The notes under the pieces: model-generated | Databases searched by the model: none | What the model was told of the DNA's origin: nothing | Seen by the model: only the letters and a program-made list of their open reading frames with translations | Position numbers and translations under genes: made by a program | NCBI GenBank assembly: GCA_030142905.1 | Contig: JASJOG010000069.1 | Span: 737,001-801,000 of the forward strand | Direction of reading: 5' to 3' | Length of the DNA stretch: 64,000 nucleotides | Source of the DNA: Heliopora coerulea | Taxonomy: Eukaryota > Cnidaria > Anthozoa > Scleralcyonacea > Helioporidae | In this document: one piece after another, positions 56,471 through 64,000 of the stretch | How positions within the stretch are numbered: position 1 is the stretch's first letter | How the letters are laid out: each line of letters starts with the position of its first letter

Positions 56471-56614
56471 CTTACACCCAAATAACAATTCGTGTGCATC
56501 AATCTCCGGGACCAAGAGGGATCATTTCATGGAACATCTTTCTTTGGGTGTATGAAAGGGGACTCGTGGTGTACCCTCGAAGAACCGGATGTATGTCAAG
56601 TCATATGACATAAG

Positions 56615-56670
56615 TATATAAGTAATAGATCTTCGTCAATTGAATATTAATCAGGCATCGATTCCCGGAA
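56615..56670 (+). promoter_or_regulatory. Gene D core promoter: TATA box and TTCCCGGAA site
   Basis: TATATAAG at 56615-56622 and TTCCCGGAA at 56662-56670, with the same 47-bp offset and the same 169-bp distance to the start codon as in gene C. Confidence 0.6.
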
Positions 56671-56724
56671 TATATGTTTACTTTAAACAGATAAAGGAGT
56701 AAACGGCTACTGAAGTTCTACTTT

Positions 56725-56766
56725 ATGATGGAACAAGCTGGCTTCTCTTGTGTTTGCACAAACTAA
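56725..56766 (+). promoter_or_regulatory. Upstream ORF in gene D leader (13 codons)
   Basis: Starts with two ATGs in a row at 56725 and ends in TAA at 56764-56766, 17 bp before the main start; the peptide contains MEQAGFSCVCTN. Same place and partly the same peptide as in gene C. Confidence 0.45.
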
Positions 56767-56783
56767 GATATTGATCGCTGACC

Positions 56784-57047
56784 ATGCCGGGAGATTTAGA
56801 ACGTCATAACAAAGAGCGTATTATTATCCTTGTGGTCATCGCGCTCAACGCAGCAGTAACAGTGTTGTTGATAGCTGGAATGGTGCATACCTTGACACGA
56901 ATAACACAACAGCAACATGAAATCACGAGTCTTCGCAAACTGCTCATTGAACTAGAGCAAATGGAACCTCAAAATAAAGAACAGAAAGTTGCAAAAGAGC
57001 TCGACCAAGAGAAAAGCTTTGAAGATAAAATATCTGCGAAGTCAAAG
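56784..57047 (+). CDS. Gene D exon 1: signal-anchor and coiled stalk
   Basis: 88 codons. MPGDLERHNKER is followed by a hydrophobic run at residues 13-33 and a Gln/Leu coiled stretch identical to gene C over ITQQQHEIT. Donor AAAG/GTCAGT, the same unusual GTCAGT as in gene C. Confidence 0.88.
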
Positions 57048-60000
57048 GTCAGTTAACGTGAATCTATTGTTCTAGAGCCAAGGTTAGCAGTTGCTGCCTT
57101 GCGAATCATGTCATTAATGAATGAATATTAAATTTACAGAGAAAGAAAGAGCTTGGAAAGAAGAAAGAAGACAATGAGGAGGATATGGACGTAGAACAGC
57201 TTGTCTCACGATCTGAGATGCCGGTCAAAAGGAAATGTTGTGGTGAGAGCTCACTTTTGTGAATCTTTAATGAACAATAACATTTGTATGCTAATTTAAG
57301 ATACCGAAAGTACTTTACTGCAGTAACTTGATCTATGCCGGAAAGCATACAAAACGTTATCCCAAAAACGAAAGAAATTATCCAGGATTGAAATTAAATA
57401 TATTGATTAATTTAATGAGTGTGTAGGCTAGTAAAACCATCGTTGCAGCGACTAAAGTTTATTTAATTCCTGTAGATTACAATTCCAAATTGATCGCGAT
57501 GGGAAGGCGAAAAAAAGGCAAAAACAAAGGGCCAATAGACTATCAAAGCTTCCGATTATGCTCCCTAAATAATTAAAATTAGACAGGAAAGCTATTGAAA
57601 AGGACACTCAACGTCAAAAACTCATTTGAATAATGAAAATGCAAAGGGAGGATTTCCTGGTGATTACCGGCCCTCTTGGTTTATTTTTGGGCGTTTTCCT
57701 TTTTTTTTACTTAATACCAACAGGAAAAGTTCAACTTGTCAGAGCTATCGGTGAACCGCCAGATTATGATGGATACAATAAAGCAAATTGAAAATCATGG
57801 ACTGAATTTTGCTTAGTTAACCTCTGACGCGGATATATGTATATGTTCTTTAGTTTCTTTATAATTTTCATCCAAAAATTAATAAATAGTTTGTAATTTA
57901 TGGAAATGGTTATGAAATTTTAGAGTAACTTCTACAACTAGTTGAGTTATTAAAGAGCAATATCTGCGCCACTGCTGTGGAAAATAAGCCGTTAGAACCT
58001 TAAACGCGTTTGAAAGTGAGGTTGTTTGTCGACAATTAGAAGCGAGTTGAGTCTATTTCCGATAGCTGCAGATGAGTCCTAGTCAGTTCAAATCATTTTA
58101 AAGTCAGAAGTAGAGCAAGCGTGGTCAGACACACGGGAACTGGCACTCAAGCACCGATAAGTGCAAAAGAGATGATCGATTCAATGACCTAAATGGCAGT
58201 TTTGATACAAAGATCTGAGCTGATAAAAATATTTTACAAGCTGTTGAAGGTCTGTTATGAAGACTACAATCTGAAACAAAACACTCTGGGAAACGTACAA
58301 TTACAGTTTTTATCAAAATAAAATCACGAGGTGGTTGTAAAAGAATTTAAGTTTGTCCCCCAGAGTTTGGTCAATGATTGTCGTAAGTTTTAATCGTCGT
58401 TTGGGCAATCCACTAGACATGGGCGAATTATCTTGAATCTATTCGTCACCCGAGGTGGCCCTTGAGAATTCATTATGGCTCACACCAGAAGATTATATTC
58501 AGCTTAGACGTGCGAGGTTAAAGGTTTGAAGGGCAAAATATGCAGATGAATTATATGACCCTGTTGTTTGTTTCTTATTTCTCACGAATCTATGTGCTTA
58601 ACTTTTATAATGTCTCGTATAGGTATAAGGGGCAAACGAGGAAGACCAGGTAAGTAAACAAACGTAAAGATAAGCTTTTGTGTTGTACTTAATGGTAGTG
58701 GGTATATACGCGCGTATGAGCATATCAATAAGACTTGAAACTTAATATCAACGGGATAATAAAATTTTCTTGCCAATACAAAGTGTCGCTTGGAATGATG
58801 AAAGTAAACGCGAGTGCTATCTTTGAACATACATCAATAACTGGGGACTAGACTTCCGTTTAATATTTCTAAGTAAGTTGTCGGAATTTTCCGATAGTTT
58901 TTGAAGTTTCAAATTAAACTCACAATGTTAGAAATAAACTTCCGAAAAAGTATAAATTAACGTCATTAACGGATATAACTTCTTGAAAGGTTATGAGCGC
59001 TGGAAAATATTAACATAGTATATCCTCATTACATCATTTTCATCTATAAATTAATACTCAAACTGTCTTCACGTCTTAGTTATTGACAAATTTAGGACAT
59101 AAAAAGGGTTTTAGTAAGGCCTTATGTATAAAGAAAGACCGCAGTACGGAGAAAGCTCTTAGAACGAAATAGAACAAACGATTAATATATTAATTTTCTA
59201 TTTCCCTGATATTAAAGCGATTATGCGTCTCCTGGTTGCTATGACTATCAAATGTGACATGCTTAGCTTAGATGTTTGGACGGGTAATGAATGGCACATC
59301 TAAAGTGAGAGAATTACATTGGACTCGCTCTGAATTAGGCCCAGTTCAAATGTCGAGCTTTTCATTTGCTGAATCTAATGTTAATGAGCAAAATCCTTTG
59401 TTCAAACTGATTTGCATTTGATTCGGCACATGAAAAGTGCGACGTTTGAGCTGGGCCTTACCGGCATGATCATTATTTCCCATGATATAAATAACTATCA
59501 CTGGCGGCCCAAAGGGAGTGATTTACCTGAGAAAAAAGCTATTGTTTCCCCAGTTATAAAGACAAAAAACTATTTTGAATTAAGAAGGAGGGATATTTTT
59601 ACGGGTGGTGATATTTGACTGTAATCATTAAAGCTAAAGATTGCTTTTTTGAAACAATTCTTATTTTCACTGCGAATTTGCCGAGTTGCCCCTTTACGAT
59701 CCTTTCCCTTTCGTTGCCCCCGGTCCAGAAGAGCTTGTGTCAACACTGATCTTGTTCACGCTTCTTGGCGATCTTCAGTAATAATCAAACAAACTAATTT
59801 AATCAAACAAATTGGAAAAGCCAGCCAAACACTGGATTCCTCACAAATCACCTGAATAGAAGGAACTAAGTAATTTTCACACTGATGCTCTAAAGAAGAA
59901 CAAATCTGTTCAAGTAATCAGTGATTTTGTAAATAAAGTGACCAGGGCTTTTGGAACCAGTTATTTTATTACTTACGGATTTTAAGTATTTTAATAATAG

Positions 60001-60668
60001 AGTAAATGATTTACCTTTACAGAAAAACTTGTTTCTGGCTTTGTGAAATTTGGTGTAAATCGTGTGTACCTCTAACAGTTTTACTGTTATTTCACGAAAC
60101 CAATTGAAATTCCAACGTAATACATGATTAGAATTTTGAGTGAATTGCCGGGTGGCGGTTAAGCTTAACTCTTTCGCGGCGGCGTCAGACTTCTATTACT
60201 ATACCCTGGCAAACGCCAGACAATTTTGCTCATGAAAGCCAGAGCTCCCGCCGAGAAAGAGTTTAGGCATTCCATCATAAAGAAACTCTAACTGAAGCCA
60301 CTTACCGCGGAAATTCACCTTTTCCAGCACCATTTAGACAGTATAAAATCCTTTTACCCCTGTACCATTCTAATGGTTTTGCATGGAAAACGACCTATTA
60401 AAAGATAAACAATATTTTGTAATGTGGGGAAAATTCACGTTACCTGTAAAATAATTCATAAAATAGTAAACATCAAGCAACTAGTAATTAACAACTAATG
60501 TTATTTTCTAAAAAGGTGAGAAAGGTGATCGAGGTGATAAAGGCGATAAAGGCGATAAAGGTGATAAAGGCGATAAAGGCGACATTGGTCGAGATGGAAG
60601 AGATGGTGCAGTGGGTTTACCCGGAAGGGACGGGATACCAGGAAAAGATGGAAAGAAAGGTGAAAAAG
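56784..60668 (+). CDS. Gene D: collagen-TNF ligand, 3' part beyond the window
   Basis: Four exons are visible (56784-57047, 57140-57242, 58623-58649, 60516-60668), 547 nt, ending in phase 1. They encode a signal-anchor, coiled and acidic stalk, KRKCC, a furin-like RGKR exon and a collagen exon, exactly parallel to gene C. No further Gly-X-Y or TNF exon is found up to 64000. In gene C the next exon lies 1.8 kb further on, so a longer intron or loss are both possible. Whether this gene is complete cannot be decided here. Confidence 0.83.
57140..57242 (+). CDS. Gene D exon 2: acidic stalk with KRKCC
   Basis: 103 nt, phase 0 to 1. It starts RKKELGKKKEDNEED and ends MPVKRKCCG. Confidence 0.87.
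57243..58622 (+). other. Gene D intron 2
   Basis: Aligns with gene C intron 2 in many blocks; no repeat or gene recognised. Confidence 0.5.
58623..58649 (+). CDS. Gene D 27-nt exon with furin-like RGKR
   Basis: Phase 1-1: GIRGKRGRP, with consensus donor GTAAGT. Matches GMRGKRGRQ of gene C. Confidence 0.85.
58650..60515 (+). other. Gene D intron 3
   Basis: 1.87 kb, aligning at both ends with gene C intron 3 but without its Penelope-type and SINE insertions. Open frames at 59412-59855 have no recognisable domain. Confidence 0.5.
60516..60668 (+). CDS. Gene D collagen exon with GDK repeat
   Basis: 153 nt, phase 1-1, 17 Gly-X-Y triplets. After GEKGDR come five GDK triplets encoded by a near-perfect 9-bp repeat (GATAAAGGC/T), then GDIGRDGRDG as in gene C. 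Confidence 0.9.
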
Positions 60669-62712
60669 GTTTGTGGTACTTTGTGTGCTCCAAATTAGAA
60701 CTGTTTCCACGACTTTGTTGCCGAACAAACTAGCACAAAGATAAGAGAGATCATTACTTCGATAAAAGGATCAAATCAGTTTTGAAATAATATAGCGGAG
60801 ATAGGTTCTTAAAAGTGCATTTATTTTGAAAAGATACGGTACATTTTATTGGGCAACTTTGCGATTGGAATAGTATACTTTTGTTGTTAACTCAAAACAG
60901 CACGTTTATAGGTTAAAAACTCGTCTTATTAACCAATCATGGAGTAGTGTCGGATAAGTTTCTTGGAATATTGAAGAAAAACTCAAGCTTGTGTGAACGA
61001 AATAGTTGCTGGTAGCCGTCACCAGCGCTATGCAAGATACACACAAATGTACCTCGGGCGAGAGAGAAATAATAGGCGCTTTTATAGTATATGAGTATGC
61101 CTCATTTCTGACGTGGACAGCTCGCTCCTGTTCAGTCGTAACGTTATTTGTTTCCCTGTCTTCTTACGTTCGTAATCGAGCGTAGTAAGTGTTTAAATCT
61201 TCGAACCCGTCTATACAAGCATTTTCACGTCCAAAGTAAACTGAGCTTTCAGAACCTCATTCAAGGATTAGCCATATCTTAGACGTGGCTTTCGTGTGGG
61301 GTAATTATTTTTGCACTGTTTATACAAGTAGTTTCTCTCCAGTGAATCGTTCTATGGTTCTCCTCATACCGTTTCGGGAGAACGAGTGAGTCGTCAATTC
61401 GTCGTCTTGACCTTTCAAATATAGCTATATTTTTCATCAAATTAACGTGATAAATTCATTGTTAACACCATGCTTATGCGTCAGTGGAATGACCTTCATC
61501 GTGGCAGAGTGGTTAGCTATCTTGCTGTTGTATTAATGAACGCCTAACTTTGAATCCCATTTTATTCTTTTAGATTTTTTCAATTTCTTACATTGGTAGG
61601 TTTAGAGTTAGGCTCAGGGTTAGGATTAGAGTTTTCCATGTCAAATTGTTAGTGCAAGTGTATGATGGTCTTCACCTCGCTCCCCGACAGGAGCTTTTCA
61701 ATGGCAGACTAAATCAATCCACAGAACTATTAGCATCTTAAGCATCTACCCTAAATTGTTTATGTCTACAAAATTTGTCTTCAACATTTCTGACTGGTGA
61801 AAGTTTGCTGGGATGAGATATGAGGTATTCTTTGCGTTACGTCAGTCGTTCCTAGTTCTTATGCTCATAATGTCCTCAGGAATGGAACCACATATGGCGG
61901 GTGGTGTCATACTTTAATAAAAAAAATAATTAGAACGTCCTTTGGATTTAACTATAGAAATCACTGTAAGTAGTTTCCCTATAGGTAACTATGTAGTTCT
62001 ACTTTATTTACATCGATTGTAGAATAGAATAAATAGGGGTGAGACTTCAGCAATAAGAAAGAGCAACTCCGCATGGTAGGCATTTTATAGTAAAAATAAA
62101 TTCACAAATTTAACTTTGAAAGTTTCTGAGCGTGATTATTACGCTACATTTGGAAGTGGTTCGTTCTTTGGAATAGGTTAGAGACAAAATTATTATTTTT
62201 CCACCGGGCCCTAAAATCTCTCATTATCTTTCACGGACGCGGTGGTTCTAACTTCCGTTACTTTACAATCTAAGCAGCTCGGGCAAATTATGTTGATGCG
62301 GGATGGACCCTAAAGATTATTTGCTATTACGTTTTCACGAATTTATTGGAGCTAAGGTCGCCCATCAATTTTTTTCTAGAACCGTTCACACCAGTCAGTT
62401 ACATCGATTTCAGGCATGATTCCACAGATTGAGGATTAACAGTTAATCTGTTGTTAATCTGTTGAATTAAGTAATAGTAATCGGTACAAGTGCAGTTTAC
62501 CGGACGCACCTGGCCGCTAACCTTTGCAGTCGGCTCTACAGCAAATATTATGAATTTTCCAAGTCAAACGTGAAATGACTTTAGTCTATAAAGATATCCT
62601 TCTGTTCTCAAGAAATAAAGAAAATTTACAACAATACTAACTCTACAGCCAATACTATCCTAACACTAATCCAAGCTAAGTACATATCGTTATAATATTT
62701 TTAATAATCCCG

Positions 62713-63976
62713 TTTTCCTTGTGTTGTTTCTTAAAATTTTCCTGCCAAATCTCACGTTACTCGACTATTGAGCCAGCAATTCTGGTCATGATCCATGTAC
62801 GTTAGCTAAACTGCGCTCTAGCCACAAAAAAATTTTGCATACCGTAAAAGCTCTATTAACCCCCCGGGGGCTTATTTAATTTTTAACCTTCGAGAGAGGG
62901 GAGCTAAATAGAGAGGGGGCCTTAATAGAGAGGTAGGGTTTAATATAAAAAAACTGACACAAAGTGCTGTTCTTTGATCTGTATACACATACCCGGTACA
63001 TGTTTAATTTCTATAATAAAACTTTAAAATCACATATGTCATTTACGTTGTGTTTAAATGCTTGAAGACGGACTAGTTGCTCCGGGAAACTTCATTTCAA
63101 GATGTCATGCCGACAAGCCACGTGCAAAGAAGCTTATACTTATACTAAAAACTGAACTTGAAAAGAAGAAATTGAAATTAGCTCACATGAAACTAAACAT
63201 CGGGGAAGTCATGTTAAGGAATAAAGTAAACACTTTCTAAAGCCGATTCAAATTACTTGTTTTGTTTACAACCTCAACTCGTTTACATATTGTTTAAGGG
63301 AGGGCTTAAAAGAGGGGGCTTATTTAATTTTTAGCATCTTAGAGGGGGGTTAAATAGAGAGGGGGGCTTAACAGAGCTTTTACGGTATATGCATATATCT
63401 CGAAATTCTTCAATACGCAACATGACACATCCATCACCAGTTTTTTTAAAATAAAGCGACAACTAATACTTACAATTGATGTTCTTCTTTCTCATCTTAT
63501 TAAGGTATCATAACAAAACGATTACAAAAATCTAAAAGCATATTCTACGTTGTTCTCAGTGAAAATTTTGATCCCTCGAGCTCCTTAAGCTGCAGGTCCC
63601 TCCCACTACCTTGCAAAAAATTTTGGATCTATCCAAGATCAATTCTGAACGTTTGTACTTAAGTAGTATTTTTAGTGATCTTATTTTCCATACAATTATC
63701 TAGAGCTTCATTTGAGGGACAATATTGATTCCTTTTTTAAATACATACACATTTACAAACTTAGAGCTCCATGAGAAGGCTGTTCCAAGACCGATCAGCT
63801 TATAGCTAATTCCGGGATTCCCCTAACGAGAGTTGGAAATATCATTAATAGAATGTTTACTGGGCTAGAGTGCAGTTTAGGGGACACACCTGGATGCTGA
63901 ACAGTATTGCTGGCTCATTAGTCAAATAACACGAGATTTGGCAGGAAAATGTTAAGAAACAATGCAAGGAAAATGC
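62713..63976. repeat. Inverted repeat arms, about 115 bp, flanking a smaller element
   Basis: Bases 62713-62823 match the inverse of about 63863-63976: shared blocks are TTTCCTTG, TTAANATTTTCCTGCCAAATCTCG-like words and GAGCCAGCAAT. Differences are scattered, so the pair is not recent. Confidence 0.65.
62838..63386. mobile_element. Inverted-repeat element with TACCGTAAAAGCTCT ends
   Basis: Left end ATACCGTAAAAGCTCTATTA, right end the inverse with one change. Both ends continue inward with G-rich AGAGGGGGCTTA-type words. The inside has a 60-codon, lysine-rich open frame (63058-63240) with no recognised domain. No transposase. Confidence 0.7.
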
Positions 63977-64000
63977 AGGGCCGGCGGCACAGGGGGGCAA

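Larger units (their letters stand above)
60669..64000 (+). other. Gene D intron or downstream DNA
   Basis: No exon was recognised. A degenerate tRNA-like SINE with A-box-like TGGCAGAGTGGTTAGC lies at about 61500-61560. Nested inverted-repeat elements occupy 62713-63976. The last 24 bases begin with CAGGGCCGGC, like the hAT end at 35335. Confidence 0.45.

Noticed and set aside
60669..64000. Remaining exons of gene D
   Set aside because: I searched for the 36-nt GIKGSK exon, the SAHIVG linker and the TNF signature and found none; they must lie outside or be lost.

Overview
The window looks like nuclear DNA of a cnidarian, most likely an anthozoan such as a coral or sea anemone. It is AT-rich, its genes are split by long introns with GT-AG borders, and it is crowded with Penelope-like retroelement ends, tRNA-derived SINEs, hAT-type insertions and small inverted-repeat elements. 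I see no prokaryotic features. All gene calls below come from reading exon phases, splice borders and protein motifs by eye.

The core of the window is a head-to-tail array of four related plus-strand genes (called A to D here). They encode collagen-stalked ligands of the tumour necrosis factor (TNF) superfamily, with the same layout as vertebrate ectodysplasin: a short cytoplasmic N-terminus, one signal-anchor membrane segment, a coiled or charged stalk, a furin-like basic site, Gly-X-Y collagen repeats, and a C-terminal TNF homology domain. Gene A (6900-17105) lacks its N-terminal exon in the window. Gene B (21745-34020) reads as a complete 357-residue protein in nine exons. Gene C (41785-52697) reads as a complete 332-residue protein in eight exons. 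Gene D (56784-60668 and beyond) runs off the right edge before its TNF domain. Exon phases are the same in all four: the membrane/stalk part ends in phase 1, every collagen exon but the last is phase 1-1, the last collagen exon ends in phase 0, the linker exon runs from phase 0 to phase 1, and the TNF exon starts in phase 1. C and D are a more recent tandem duplication: promoter, 5' leader, first exons and introns all align, and C carries about 2.4 kb of extra, repeat-rich sequence in intron 3.

Layout: 1-1682 dead Ty3/gypsy pol remnant; 1683-6899 decayed repeats, Penelope-type ends and a SINE; 6900-17105 gene A, with a small inverted-repeat element in one intron and a Penelope-type inverted repeat plus a perfect 90-bp-arm palindrome in another; 17106-21744 intergenic, with a 154-bp tandem repeat; 21745-34020 gene B; 34021-41784 intergenic, holding a hAT-type insertion with an 8-bp target duplication (35335-37988) that has Penelope-like endonuclease fragments and a well-formed hammerhead ribozyme inside it; 41785-52697 gene C; 52698-56783 intergenic with an inverted-repeat element; 56784-60668 gene D (partial); 60669-64000 intron or intergenic DNA with nested inverted-repeat elements.

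Possible joint working: the products would be trimeric type II ligands, either held on the cell surface or released by furin-type proteases. In C and D the basic cleavage motif sits in its own 27-bp phase-1 exon, so skipping that exon would give a ligand without it while keeping the frame. B, C and D each have a TATA box about 153-169 bp before the start codon, a palindromic TTCNNNGAA site just after it, and a short upstream ORF, which suggests shared transcriptional and translational control. These functional readings are inference.
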